From Protoeuglena noctilucae (taxonomy: Eukaryota > Chlorophyta > Pedinophyceae > Marsupiomonadales > Marsupiomonadaceae): 64,000 nucleotides of DNA. The notes below the pieces were generated by a model. It worked only from the letters and a program-made list of their open reading frames with translations. It was not told the origin of the DNA and searched no databases. Position numbers and translations under genes: made by a program. Location: NCBI GenBank assembly GCA_958009085.1, contig OY253672.1:558001-622000 (forward strand). The letters are read 5' to 3'. This document shows positions 1-12,300 of this stretch, piece after piece (position 1 is the first letter of the stretch; every line of letters starts with the position of its first letter).

Positions 1-532
1 CTGCGTGCATCGCTGGCGGACGTCGCCCCTGGCCGGTCGAGATTTGCAGCGCAACAGGTGAACTTACAAAGAATCGCGCGGGCTCACCAGGATCCTCAGC
101 AGCGGCGCGAGCGTGGCATCATCGACCAGGGCTGCAATCGGCTCCTCGCTCCGCACCGTGTGCGGCAGCGACGGCACGGACTCGATCGGTGCAACCACCC
201 TGCCGACCTCAGGATCCTGCGCCGACCATGGCGTAGGCCGTTTGCGACGTGACGCGCGCGCACCACCTGGCATGAAACCTTCATGAGAATGTGAGTCCCT
301 GGCGGCGTCGTTTGTGCAGCCGAGTTACCTCCCTGACAGCGCAGCCGACAGGTCCGGTCTCGGAGAAGCGCAGGACGCACGTGCCACCCTCCCAAGCGAA
401 CCATGTCATCGCATCACGAAGCGCATTGACCGTGGTCGCCTCGGTCGCGCCGCGCGCCACGCAAATGAGCACAGCGGCGACCGCGACGAACAGACATACG
501 AGACGCGCCATCACATCATCGCCATGTCCCAA
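1..532 (-). CDS. Nicastrin-like protein, 5' part only
   Basis: This is the first part of a minus-strand gene that runs off the left edge. Exon 1 (about 532-329; the start is the Met at 532 or the one at 511) encodes a hydrophobic signal peptide (RLVCLFVAVAAVLICVARG). It is followed by GGTCVLRFSETGPVGCA, which resembles the conserved CVRLL...GCQ segment at the nicastrin N-terminus. The donor is GAG|GTAACT at 329/328. A second exon (roughly 266-88, donor CTG|GTGAGC) reads GRVVAPIESV and ...ALVDDATLAPLLRIL, similar in position to the next conserved nicastrin block. Nicastrin is the type I membrane glycoprotein that recruits substrate to gamma-secretase. The rest of the ectodomain and the membrane segment lie outside the window. 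The identity rests on short motifs. A different secretory or membrane protein is possible. Confidence 0.42.
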
Positions 533-958
533 CTGATGCTAGAGCCAAGCCCCAGCGGACTCCATCACAGTTCACAGCTCATGCGCGTTGCCCAGGACCA
601 TAACAGCAGCGCTAGGCAATGTCCCGGGGTCGGAGTGAGCCACGGGAGTGCATGCACTGAGTGGCAGTGAAGCGACTGGCCAGTCTCGGATCTGGCAAGC
701 CGCCAGAAGATTCGAACCCAGCTGTCGCAGCGATTTAGGACGCTCCGCCCCTCTGCGCGTCCCATCCGCGTGCCCTGCATACGTGCGTGAGCATTCACTG
801 ACATTGCGTGGCCCATGGCGGACGAAACCGCGGCGGGGACGCCCATACGGCGGTGCGATGTCCTGCACGCTGGCGCCTCTGTCGCCTGCGCCTCCCTCCC
901 TCAACTGCCACGCAAACCCCATCACACACTTCTTTAACGACATTGTCCCTGCAGGCCC
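533..958. promoter_or_regulatory. Head-to-head spacer between nicastrin-like and kelch genes
   Basis: About 425 bases separate the two divergent start codons, so both 5' UTRs and promoters must lie here. I see no TATA-like box or clear element. A sequence resembling a tRNA T-loop (GATTCGAACC near 708) lacks a matching stem and is not called. Confidence 0.4.
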
Positions 959-2677
959 ATGGAAGGCGCCGAGAGGGGCGCCGACGCGACGCCCCTGACG
1001 GTCCGCGGCACTCCCCCTACGGCCTCGGCGCAGGGGTCGCTTTCCGACTCCACAAACCTCCCCAAGGCCGCGAAACGGAGGAAAACTATCGCATCGAGTC
1101 CGGCGGGGCCGCTGTACGGTGTGCCAGTCACGGGAGGCAAGGGGCGTTGGGAGCGCCTGACTTTTGAAGACGGCGCCCCGCCCGCGCGGTGGGGCGCGGC
1201 CTCGTGCGTCCTGGAGAGGACCGGAGAGGTGACGCGCAGCGCAGCAGGCGGGCCACGCCGTGCGAGTCGCTGAGCAGGCTGCATATGGCACGCAAGCGTG
1301 GTCGCATGCAGGCCGCGAAAGTGGTGGTGGTGGGGGGCGAGGGGGAGGCTGGGCATCTGGGCGACACGTGGATGTTGGACCTATTGACGATGCGCTGGGA
1401 GGAGGGGGCGCTGGCGACCGGGGACGGGGGTGGATGCGCGTGGCACACGCTGTTCGTCGCTGGGACGCCCGACGCGCCCCAACTCATGACCTTTGGGTGA
1501 GCATGCGGCATGCAGCCACATGCCCGCGATGCACTCCTTGCGTGCACTGCGCCTATGGAAACGCCATGTGCCACGTGGGCCCTCACAGAGGCGAGCGGGG
1601 CTGCCGCATGGCCCCTGGGACTGGGACAGAGGAGGACGGGCAGGACGCGCCGGCAGAGGTGCTGAACGACATGGGCGCCTTTGACTTCGACTGCACGTTG
1701 TGGTACTTCCCGCCCATCGCACACGAGGACGACCAAGGCGTGGTGCCGGCCCGGGCGGGCCACACTACGACGGTGTTGTCAGACGGTCGCGTGCTCGTGT
1801 TTGGGGGTGTGGACAGGCAGGGAGCCTTCACGAACCAGGTGTTCATGTTCCACCCGGCCCTGCTCCGGTGGGAGAGCCCCAGCCGGCAGGAGCTGAGGGG
1901 CGCACCTCCCAAGGCCCGTGCCTATCACACAGCCGTGCAGCTGGGACGCCGGCTGGTGGTGTTCGGGGGCACCGGCAAGGCCACGTGGAGCATGCGGGAG
2001 GTCTACACGCTGGACCTGGACGCGTGGAGGTGGTCGGAGCACACGAGCAGCGGTGAGGGGGGCGATGGGTGCGATTAAAACCCACGAGCATGCATGTTGC
2101 ATCAGTGGCATTGTGCTTTGCAACTGGCCCTGATGAAGATGGAGAGGTGTCCTGTTACTCGTTACCTTACAGTTACTTGCTTTCACTGTTTCCCTGGCGC
2201 AGTGGAGGGGGAGGTGCCAGCACCGAGGCATTCGCACGGAGCGGTCGCCCTCGACGACCATCGCATCCTCGTCTTTGGGGGCTGGGACGCGTGCGCGGAG
2301 CCGCCGTGCCACTTTGGGGACGCCGCGGTCCTCGACACGCGGACCTGGGTGAGGAAGGATGGGCAATGCTGGCAAGAGATGCAGTGGTTCATGACTGGAA
2401 CCCTCAAGGCAGCCCTGGTGTAGCGTGGAGTTGATGAGATGCGATGGGAATGACACATCGCCCTCGATGCGCGCAGATCTGGAGCCGCGTCGAGCTGTCA
2501 GGGACAGGGCCGGGGCCCGTGGCAGGGCACTGCATGCAGCGGGTGGCGGTGAGGCGGGACACGAGTGGGACGGAGGAGGCAGCAGTGATGGTGATGGGCG
2601 GGAGGAACGCACGGGGTCAGGTCCAGGACGGCGTGTACTTGCTACACGTGTCGCTGAGCCTGCCTGGCGCGGACTAG
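959..2677 (+). CDS. Kelch-repeat protein
   Basis: Five exons join in one frame: 959-1228, 1312-1496, 1589-2052, 2203-2348 and 2477-2677, giving about 421 residues. The start is the first ATG of exon 1. All introns are GT-AG and 72-150 bases long. After a charged N-terminus of about 40 residues (KAAKRRKT), the protein is made of kelch repeats. Visible blade motifs include AGHTTTVLSDGRVLVFGG, RAYHTAVQLGRRLVVFGG and PRHSHGAVALDDHRILVFGG, each with the HS/T..., VFGG and W pattern, and a final blade ending VMVMGGRNARGQVQDGVYLL. Five to six blades suggest a closed beta-propeller. No BTB, F-box or enzymatic domain is present, so it probably acts as a binding scaffold. Partner and compartment are unknown. 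The propeller assignment is secure. Confidence 0.85.
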
Positions 2678-2794
2678 ACGTGACTGCGGCATTGCCATCA
2701 CTGTCCGAATGCCATGGTCGGCGTGCGGTTCAGGATTCTAACCACCGGGCACGGCGCACTTCAACGTTTGGATGGGCCTATGCACTGTTCAGTC

Positions 2795-3734
2795 TCACTC
2801 TTCCTTCATTGCAGCGTCCTTTTCTGGCTGGATGGGCTGGATGAGGTTGAACCTGCGGGGAGTGGGTGCAGAGAGGGTGACGCTCACCAGGTGCACAGCC
2901 CAGCAGGCTGCCGCGAGGTGCCGCCTGCGTCTAGAGACCACTGCACGTAGCTTGGGCTGGGCTGAGCTGGGCCTGTGCACGCACACACCTCAAACGAGAG
3001 AGGAGGTGCGGGAGGCTGGAGAGCGTGGGGCCGAACTGGACCGGGTTCTCGTACAAATGCATCAGCGCGACCGCCCGGAAGTTCTGCAGCGAGAAAGCGC
3101 ACACGCGGTCGACGCACAACCCTCTCCTTGCCAATGCAGCGTGCACGCAGCGCGGCTCAAACCTTGTTGTTCCGGATCTGCAGGTGCGCGCGCTCCGGCA
3201 GCAGGACGAGGTAGAGCCGCCTCAATTCCTTGGGCCGCGTGACGTGCGGGGGCAGGTACGGGTACACGACGGGCTCGAAGTTGGGGCGGTACATCATGCC
3301 GAGCACCTCGCAGACCTCAAAGTCCACATGCAGATCCGGGTCCTTGGGCGCCAGCTTGTTTCGCAGCTTCCTTTTCAGGCCCTCAATTTCACCCTCGCCC
3401 GGTCGGAGGCGGCCCCCGGGCAGCATGATCTGCCCCTGGTCCTCGAGAACAAGGACGTGCGGATGGTTGTTCGTGTGCACCAGGATGACCGCCTCCACCC
3501 TGCAGGAGCGGCCCGATGGGAACATCTGACTGCTAAGCAAGCGACTCGAAGCTTCGCCAGCGTCGCGGGCCGCGCGGCGGAGCTCTCCAGCACTCACGTC
3601 CTCCGCATCCCCTGCCGCGAGTATTCGGAGCGCATCCGCGCCAGCCGCGCCGACATCGACTGGTCTTTGTTATTCGTATCATCCTTGGTGCCGAACCTGT
3701 AGTTGGACACATCGTAGATGCTGTACGTCGCCAT
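2795..3734 (-). CDS. NUDT21: Cleavage factor Im 25 kDa subunit (CPSF5/NUDT21)
   Basis: Four exons (3734-3598, 3499-3163, 3083-2989, 2852-2795) give 208 residues. The N-terminus reads ATYSIYDVSNYRFGTKDD, then MRSEYSRQGMRRT, matching the family block that precedes the Nudix fold. The Nudix-like segment is LPGGRLRPGEGEIEGLKRKL. It lacks the catalytic glutamate pattern of active Nudix hydrolases, as is usual for CFIm25, which binds UGUA in pre-mRNA instead of cleaving nucleotides. Downstream are RPNFEPVVYPYLPPHVTRPKE and SSLPHLLSRLRFNLIQ, both typical of the family; the two residues before FNLI match the plant form better than the animal one. The tail QPEKDAAMKEE is extra. The role is choice of poly(A) site within the CFIm complex in the nucleus. 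The gene is convergent with the kelch gene, with under 120 bases between them. Confidence 0.95.
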
Positions 3735-4282
3735 GCCGGTCGCCGCCGTGCCACGGCAGGCCGGCCAGCCGCGCTCAAGCCAGCGGCGCCCCCCCTCGGA
3801 ATGCCTTATCCACTATGCTAGCTGGCTGTTCACAGGAAACTCAGGAACTGCGGAAGCAGGTTGATCCCAGGACGACGCACGTGCACGACGAAAGGGCAGA
3901 TGTGCGATGGCTGGCGCCAGGGAGCGGCTTGGGGTTTCAAGACACGTACGCGATATCTAGACGGAACTCGTTTAAAGCTGCAGGCTCAGCAGCTGGGCTA
4001 AACACAACGCTGGATGCGCGCCAGATCCGTGCCAGAAGCAGCAGGGGTCCTACCCAGTCAGGCGAGCCCGGAGAGGAAGTCCCCGAATGAGATGCCTGCG
4101 CCCCCTGAGCTGGCGCCCTTCCCTCCCAGTATGCTCCTGCAAGCGACGGCGCATGGGTGCGGTGTGGCGCACCAAGCCGCATGCATACACCAGGGGCGCA
4201 GGCAGACCAAGGAATGTACCCACGCGGTCTAGATGGACTAAACAATATGAGGACGTGCGTTGCACCCCATAAGCCACCCCGC
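3735..4282. other. Spacer upstream of CFIm25
   Basis: About 550 bases lie between the end of COG1 and the CFIm25 start, both on the minus strand. It should hold the CFIm25 promoter and the COG1 3' UTR. I find no coding pattern or repeat in it. Confidence 0.5.
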
Positions 4283-7200
4283 TCACTTGAGATAGGCCGT
4301 CACGCCCCCCTCCTCTTTGGGCGTCTCGGAGTCCCCGGCAGAGGATGACCTGCGTGTGACAGAAGGACAGACTGAGTTGTAATGATACATATGACATTGG
4401 ACAGTCACAAGGCTGCGCTGGCATCGTGGCTGGCAGGGCGGCAGGGGCGCAGAAGCTCGTATGTTCCACCCGCGCTCGCAACCGCACATACCCTGTACAA
4501 GACCCATGCACACAGGGCATATGCGCCCCTCTCACCTCCTCGGCTCCGGCAGCGTCGCGAAAGACGACGCCCCGACCCCCGTGTACGTTGCCGATCCGAC
4601 CTGGGCGGCCAGGATACTCTGGGGCCCCTTGGGCCTGGACCCGACTGCCCCGGCTGCTTTGGCTGACACGGACGCCACGCTCTGGAGGCCGGGCGCTGCG
4701 GGACAGGAGAAGGGCACGTGGCAAGTGATGCTGCAAGACACGTGAGCGGGGTGAGAGGGAAGAGACGCACGCTCGGCACAGCCATGCACATGTCGCAATT
4801 TGTGCCATAGAGAGAGAACAAGGCACGCAAGCTTAGCCGAGTCTTTTGCTCTTCGCGTGCCCAGTCGTACCTGAGAAGGGGAGGTAGGCGAACCGCGGGA
4901 CGGCGGGCGTGGGGCCCAGCGTGGAGGTGGGGGTCGCACCGCTTGCAGCCCTCGTCACGCTACCAGACGCATTAGATCCCAGCAACCCCACGAGGTGCGA
5001 GACGCCGGCCAGGGCTTGAGAGGCGAGGTTCTTGAGGGGCGCTTCGTACGCAGCCCAGTCAATTGGGTCAAGAGGTGACGACACGACCTGCAGGGTCTGG
5101 CGCAGGGATTCTGACACCGCACGTGACCCATCGCTGCTGGTGGCGTCGGTCATTGCGGGACCCGCCACGACGTGGCAGTCCAAGGCGAGCTGGAGAGCAC
5201 CGGACTCGGTGACACCGATGGGGGCGGCGGCGGTCAGTGTGGCGCCTTTGGTGAGGCGGGAGCGGAGGTTGGTGAGGAACGACAGGGCGACGGAGGCGGT
5301 CTGCAGAGAGACAGGGAAGGGACAGTGAGTGCGTCGCCTCACTCCCCAACTGGTTTGGTCCCCAGCTGGCAAGGGACGCGCACGCGATGGCTTGTGGTGC
5401 AACACACACACCCTGGCACACCCTGACAACGTCAGCAAAGGCAGTCAAACGCGTTCCCTCTGTTTCGTGCGTAGCTACGACCTCGCTCACCAGGGCCTGT
5501 GCCGTCGCGCGGTCCTCCGGGCTCCCAGGTGAGACGGTCGCGTCCCTTGCAATGGTGGCTGCGTCGATCAGCAGCCGCAGGGCCGCCGGCGATGGAGACG
5601 ATGGCAGGCGGGCAGACAGGCCAGGGCGCAGCTCCACCTCGACATGGGCGGGCTGCGGAGGCGCACGGAGGTGGCAAACTTCTCCGTGCAAAGTTGTTCG
5701 CTCACTTGCACTCTTGCGCCCGCCACCATCCCAGCTGCACGACCGAGGCAAGCATGGGGTCCGCCACTCACCATCGGCCCATCCCAGGCGAGCATGGGGT
5801 CTGCAATAAGGTCCACAGCTGCCCCTTCCCCCAAAGGCCGGCCCCGCACAGCTGCCCACGCATCCACGCAAGACGCCCCCACCCTCCGCAGCTCGCCCAC
5901 AGCCGGGGGGTCGGTGCGGGAGGTGGCGCGCGCCGGCACAGTGCGGCCGCGGGTCCCGGCCCGGCTGCCCACGGCGCCCGCCCATTGGTCCGGCGATCCG
6001 AGGGCGATCGGGAGCAGACCCCCGCACAGCGCCAGCACCGCCCGGCCCGCCGCCAGGACGCGCAGGGATCCTTCGGATGCTTGTTCGCGGGATTCAGGGG
6101 CCGAGCGAGCCAGCGCCGGTCCCAGGTCTCGCGTCGATGTCAGCACGTCCGCTGCCATCGCCTGCACGCTCTCCTGGACCTTCCCGTACAGCCCCGGCGC
6201 CCTCACGAGCGATCGACCCGATGCGAACGCGACCCCGCTTGCTCCCTCCTGGAGCCCCACTGCCAGAGACATGGCCGCCCTGCGCAGGTGTACGTGAGTG
6301 CCACCATGTCAATCGTTAGTTGTGCCCTTCCAACGCATGTGCTGCCCATCTGGGACGGTCGGCGACGCATTACAAGTGTCTCTTCGATATAAGTCACTCA
6401 CCTCAACTGCTCCTCGACTTGGCCCATGCCGCTCAGCACCGCATCCCTCCACTCTCGCCCGTCCGCAGTCCCATCCATGTCGTCGGAAACACGGAGGCAC
6501 ACGGACAGTGCGCCGGCAAAGCTCTCGTGCGCGCGCTTCACGGACCCCACCGCCACGGACTCGGCATGCGAAGCCAGGGCGCGATTGCACACGTCGTCCC
6601 ACTGCAGGGGCGTTGAGGTCGAAATGATCCGGGGTGCGAGCCGCGACGCGCCACAAGCAAAGGCCTGGCGGCAGTGCTAGGCATCTCACCGCTGACCAAG
6701 GCTCCCCGAGCGTCGCAACCGCGACCTCCTCCCACCGTGGCCCTGTATCCACGGAGCGCACCGCCCCCCGACCGTGCTCTGCCGACAGCTCCGGGGCTGC
6801 CCACGCGTCCACCGCCGTCCTCGCCGCCACCGCCACGTCCAGCAGCGTCTGCGCGTCCCTGCAGAAGCCCAGCTGCAGAGGACCAAGGGCATGCATGCGT
6901 TGATGTCTCACCAACACGCTGTCGGAGAGACGATTGCATGAAGTGTCAAAAAGAGAGGTAGCGCTGCCCTGCAGCGCCTACGCATGACAGCCCAGTGGCA
7001 CACCATCACACAGCAGCCAGCGTCAGGTGCAACTCCCACCCCATCAGCGCATGCTGCACGCCGCCCCTCACCGCCTCAGCCGCAGATGCGCTGACATCCT
7101 GAGCCGATCGACGGACCCATTCCCGGAGGACCTCCCTCGCTTTCCCGGGTGCCAGGGACTCCACCTCCCGCCCCAGCCGAGCGCAGGACCCCTGCCACCC

Positions 7201-8729
7201 GGACTCGCCCCCAGTCTCGTGCCCCAGTGCCCCCAGCAGCGCCTGGTCGCTCGTGGGCGCCGCCGCTGCCTCACGCACCAACAGCTCTCGCAGGAGGGGT
7301 CCTGGTGGGGCCTGCAGAGACCCACGTGATCCCGCACGGGCCACCGCCGCCGCTTCCCCGTCCGGCCTCAGCCCTTGCGGCCCCACGAACATCGCCCACG
7401 CCACTGCCACCGTGTCCTGGATGCACAGGGCCCCGCGCGCCAACGCCGCCCCCGCTGCAGCCGCCTCGCCCGGTCGAGCTGTCCCCGGCGCTGTATTGTG
7501 ATCGTCGGAGGAGCTGCCAGCTCCGTCGGCGGTGGGGGCGGTCGGGGCTCCTGGCCGGGCCGCAGTGGCACGGGCGGCGTGCAGTCGCGCATCCAAGTAG
7601 AGCTGTGAGGGGCAGGGAACGAGTCATGGGTTGCGAAGTGGGCCAGTCATCCCAATCTCTTTGCGACAATCACACACAGACAGGCAGTCCAGTTTCGACA
7701 CTTACGCGGAGGAGGTCGAGGGGCTGGAGGTGCGGGTGAGAGGCTAGAGCGGCGGCGAGGACGAGGGTCGCGGAAGCAGGAGTCTGCAGGGCCGGGGATG
7801 CGAGGCTGCGGGACACGTGGTCTGCCACGGCGGTGCCCAGGGCGCTGAGCTTGGGCGCCTCCCGAGCCAGGAACGGGAAGTGCCGCGACAGTTTGCCCAG
7901 GCTGCCGCCGGGCGCTAGGGCCGCCTGGGCACACCGGGCGAGCCGCAGGGTCCTGCGAGAAAGGACTGACAACCTTCATGGCGTGGTGGCACGCGGTAAT
8001 GGATCAACCCGTGCCGTCCCCCGTCCGCTGCGCCCGCCTCGAGCGCGCAGTTCACCGTGCGGCTTCGAGAGCACCTCCGGCGTCCAGGCACGCCCAAAGC
8101 GCCTCGGGACATTCCAGCAGAAAGTGCACCAGGGTCGCGGCGCGGTGAAGGTGGTCGAATCCCGCCGCGATTTCCGCCCTGGCCGCCCCAGCACCCTTGC
8201 TGGCAGAGCTCTCTAGATGATGGAGCTTGTCCGGGAACGAGGCGAGCAGTTGGGCTGCTTTGCGCGCCGCACCCGCAATAGAAGCAATCGTGTCCGAGCT
8301 GCAGGCGCGTGAGAGGGACCTCGCGCTTAGCCGATGTTCGCTCCTCAGCAACCTGAACCAGGTGCAGCTTTTCGAATGCGCCGTGCGCCCATCACGCACC
8401 TGGTGATCAAGTCGCGGTAGGACTCGCCCACCAGCGACCGCAGCTGGTCCCGCTTCTCCTTCACATTCTCCTCCGCCCGCTGCGATGCAAAGAGAATTCC
8501 GTCCTCGTGGCCACCGATGCAGAGACAGCGCACATCGCGCCGCGGATTCGGTGCAGACCAGTTCGCATTTCTTCCCCCATCCATTTCGAGGCATCGATGA
8601 ATCGGTCGCGCGCAGATACATGCCCAGCGACGACATATGTGACTCGAGCACCTGAGCGACAGTCCGAATCGCAGCGACGGGCTTGGTCTCGAACAGTCCC
8701 TCGGCGCTGTGGGACGGGTCGAAGTCCAT
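4283..8729 (-). CDS. COG1: Conserved oligomeric Golgi complex subunit 1
   Basis: Twelve exons keep frame throughout: 8729-8652, 8479-8400, 8298-8056, 7952-7706, 7602-7012, 6872-6690, 6601-6402, 6279-5772, 5652-5491, 5300-4871, 4695-4536, 4349-4283. The product is about 982 residues, close to the roughly 980 of human COG1. The N-terminal hallmark is visible: GLFETKPVAAIRTVAQ then EKRDQLRSLVGESYRDLI then SSDTIASIA, matching the KKEELRQ-VG-YRDLI-A-DTI block. The C-terminal helical part contains TASVALSFLTNLRSRL, ALQLALDCHVVAG and LDPIDWAAYEAPL, as in COG1. The protein is a peripheral Golgi tethering-complex subunit (COG lobe A) for retrograde traffic. All introns are GT-AG. An in-frame Met 12 codons upstream (8765) is an alternative start; I chose the one next to the conserved FDPSH...LFE block. 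Confidence 0.9.
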
Positions 8730-9354
8730 GCGGCTCCGAGAGCCCTGGGGCGTCAGGGGGGGCATCTTGTGTCCCTACAGCTTCAGCTCCCTGGCATCAG
8801 GCCCCTCACACGCTGCCCGCTGCACGCTAAGGGAACGCGCCGAGCGCCGAGCGCCGAGCGCCGAGCGCCGAGCGTGACTGGTGGGTACGGAATGCTGCGG
8901 CTGCGTCCCGCCGCGCACCACGGAGGAAGACAAGCGCGAAGATGGCGATCTTATGAGCGTTTGGGCAGTGGTGTTTCCGGCGACAGTGCGGTCGTTTGCC
9001 CGACTGCACGCACCTCCGCTCCAGCAGCACATAGCCCCGCAACTTCTGCATGATGATTTGACAGTGACATGACTCCTTGCCATCAAGGGTCCCCTCATCT
9101 GTCGCGCCCCGCCACTTCGAACATCTTGGCGCGAGACGCCCGCTTGGCGTCACAGAGGCATTCCGTGCCCTCTTGCCGCCTGCTTCTCGCTGTGCGAGTC
9201 ATACTGCGCTGTTACGGTAGGTCAGCGGGCTCCCCGGTCCTCTCGTTTTTGGCTGCGGGTCGACAAAGGGATGCCTTCCCGTTGAGCGAGCGCCGGCGGT
9301 AAAAATGGAGAACGACTGGGAGAGGAGGAAGGTGACGAGAAAAAGATAGCTGCG
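8730..9354. promoter_or_regulatory. Head-to-head spacer, COG1 / Sfi1-like gene
   Basis: About 625 bases lie between divergent start codons. It contains the heptamer repeat at 8837-8874. A short open stretch on the minus strand near 8830-9150, with several Cys and His codons, has no recognisable domain or splice context and is not called as a gene. Confidence 0.4.
8837..8874. repeat. Heptamer tandem repeat (GCGCCGA)n
   Basis: Five perfect copies of GCGCCGA plus three extra bases stand in the spacer between COG1 and the Sfi1-like gene. A short microsatellite; it could vary in length between strains. Confidence 0.9.
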
Positions 9355-12300
9355 GTGGACCAGGGAGCTGTCGGCACGCCCTCCGCGCCCCGGGCTTCCT
9401 GCTCGCATGACGGCAGTGTGGCTTCCTGCACATGCTCGCCTCACGAGCTTCCCCTGCGTAATGGGCCACTGCAGAATGCCACCATTGTGGCTTTGCAACG
9501 GGAGCTGGAAGCGCTAAACGCCCTTCGGCAGGGAGGGGCTGGGGCTGGCCCCAGCCAGCACGCCCAGCAAGGAGGTGCTCTGAACGACAGCGTCGAGACC
9601 ATCGAGTCCGCGCAGGCAAGGAACTTCGACAACCTTTGTTGCTTGCTTTTCCATCGTGCGCGTCACTTCAAGGCAACACCCGGCCACGCTTGCGCTCTCA
9701 GATGTCCGATGACGACGAGCGCCCGCCGCTGCGCGAGCCCCTCGTGCACCGCGGGCAGCGCCTCAACGTCCTCGTCCTCCCGCGTGACCGCTCCGTCGCG
9801 CCCCCACCGCCGCCGGCCCGGCGGGAGGAGCCCCCGACGGCGGTGGTCCTGGGCCCGCGGGTCCCACCCTCGACTTGGGAGCTTAGCCGGGCCAAGGCGG
9901 TGCTCTTCTACAAAGAGGAGAACGAAGCGCTGCGGGCGGAGCTGCGCGCGCCCAAGGACGTTCAGGAACGCCGCGTGCAGGAGGTGCAGGGCCGTGCCGA
10001 CGCCCAGGCCCGGGCAGCGGCAGAGCGGGAGGCAGCGTTGCGGGCAGAGATCGAGCGATGCGCTATGGAGGCGAAGGTTTGTGGTCGCTTTCCAACAAAG
10101 CAGCTCTGTACCTGTTCACTGCACGTGTTGTGAGCGGAAGGCGCGGCGTACACTTTGCAGTGCCCCTTGCCCCTGGCAGGGCCTTACCCCTGGGGTAGCC
10201 CAGCGACGTGCGCCACAACCATCGTCAGGACTTCTCGCAGGAAGTGCGACAGCAAGCGCTTGCGGAAATCGAGTCTGGCCAAGCAGCCGCAGAGGCTCTG
10301 ACGCAAGAGTGGCGCCTGAAGGCGTGGGCGGTGCGCCGGTTCCGGTGAGGCGCAAAGGCGTCCTGTAGCTTAAGACATGGCTTGCGCCGTAACGTGTTCT
10401 TGTTAATTAACAGCGCAGGTGTATCCATCCCCACTGCCAGCTTGCACATGGGTTGTCCATACCATGACCTGGGCCGACGTGACGGGGTGCCCGCAGGGAG
10501 AATGTGTGGGAACAGCAGCGCCGGCGGCGTCTGGAGGGGGTGGCGTCGCGGCTGGCGGTGCGGACCGAGTCCGGGAGACTGCAGGCATGCTGGTCGGCGT
10601 GGGTCGAGGCGGTGCGGACGGGGTGGCAAGCGCGGCGGGCCCAGGCCAGGGCCGAGTCGTGGGGCGCGCTGCACGATCGCCTGGCGGGCCGGTCGGCGCT
10701 GCTCGCGTGGGCGGACGTGGCTGCTGAGCGCGCGCGCCTGCGCCGCCGGTCCCTCCGGTTCACGGGGCGGTGCCAGCAGCGCCTGGCCGCCCGCGTTCTC
10801 CGGGCCTGGGGCGAGCAAGCGGACGAGCGTCGCGTCGAGGGGGGCCGGATGCGCCAGGCGGAGCGCTGGCACACCGGGCGCTTGCTCCTCCACGCCTGGA
10901 GGGGGTGGCGCCAGTGCACCGATGACGCCCAGGTGACTACTGCGACCTCGCACCCACACCGGGCGCACCCCTAGATACCGCCGCTTGGCTTGCCTTGGCT
11001 CTAATTCCTTCTTGTGCTACTGCTCTGGCAGCGTTCGAAATGCATGTACCCGCCTTCTGGCGTGCGCAGGCCCGTGCCCAGACCGCGCACAACCTCTGCG
11101 AGCAAGGGCTCCTGCGTCGCGCGTGGGCGTCGTTGCTCGATGCGACGAATGCGGCTGCGGAGGGACGCGCGAGAGTGGAGCGGATGGCCCGGTGGCGTGG
11201 GCGGCGGGTGCTGCGGGCGTGGAGGGACACGGCAGGGGTGACGGTGGAGGCCAGGCGTTACGGGGAAGCACTGGCGGACGCCAGAGAGGCAGCGCGGGAC
11301 CAGCGGCGGGTGCTCGCTGCGTGGGAGGGGTGGCGGGATGCGGTGCAGCAAGCGCGTGGGGTGGCGCGGCTGGCGCAGGTCGTCCGCCGTTGGGTGCCCG
11401 CGGATGAAGAGAGGCTGGCGAGGGGCGTCTGGGAGGCGTGGCGCCGGTCGGCGCTCGTGTCGGCGCGGGCGGAGCGCATGGCGGCGCGGCGGCGGGCGGG
11501 GCTCCTTCGGGGCGCTATGCGGGCGTGGCGGGTGGCAGTGCAGAAGGCCGCTGGGGACGCAGCGCGGGCAGACGCGGCGGTGGAGCGGGCGCGCGTCAGG
11601 CTGGGCGGACGCGTGCTGCTGGCATGGGCAACCGCAGCGCAGAGGAGCGCGCGGGCGGCCGCGGAGGAGTGCGGCACGCAGCTCGCGTCAACTCTGCAGC
11701 AGACCCGGGCGCAGCTGGCAGCGACGGCGGGGGACCTGGGGTCGGCCCGCCGCGACCTGACGCGCGCTCGGCGGCTGGAGGAGGAGCTGCGCGCCGAGGC
11801 GGACGAGCTGCGGCGCACGGAGGCCCTCGCTCGGGCCCGGGAGTGCTGGGGGCCGGTGCTGTCCCCCAATGGGGACGCCAGCGCCGCGCTGGTCCCCGAC
11901 CTCGTCTGGCGGCAGGTGCGCGCGGGCGGCGACGAGCCGACGGCCCGCGAGCGCCTGGCGTGCGCGTGGGTGCCGGCCGACAGCCTTGTGGGGTCCCGGG
12001 GCCCGGCGGCTTTCGAGGAAGCGGCGGACGCACCCCTGCGCCTGGCGGGCGGCGCCTCGGCAATTCTGCGGTCCGTCTACCGCGTGGCCGGGGCTTTGGT
12101 CATGGTGGGGGGCGTCACGGGTTGCGAGTGGCTCCGGGACGTGGCCGTGCTTGTCTGGCGGCCCCGGGCGGAGGTGCGCGTGCTCCCTGGCCCGCCATCC
12201 CCGGCCAGCGACGGCGACGGCGCAGCGACGGGATCGTTAGTAGACGCCGGGGAAGCGGGCGCACATACGGCGGGGGATGCAGGGGGGGCAGCGGGTGCGT

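Noticed and set aside
700-745. tRNA-like T-loop GATTCGAACC
   Set aside because: The bases around it do not form a five-pair stem, and no D-arm or anticodon arm lies at the right distance on either strand.
8827-9153. Minus-strand frame with several Cys and His codons
   Set aside because: Partly built from the heptamer repeat and without recognisable motif; could be a small gene, but nothing supports it.
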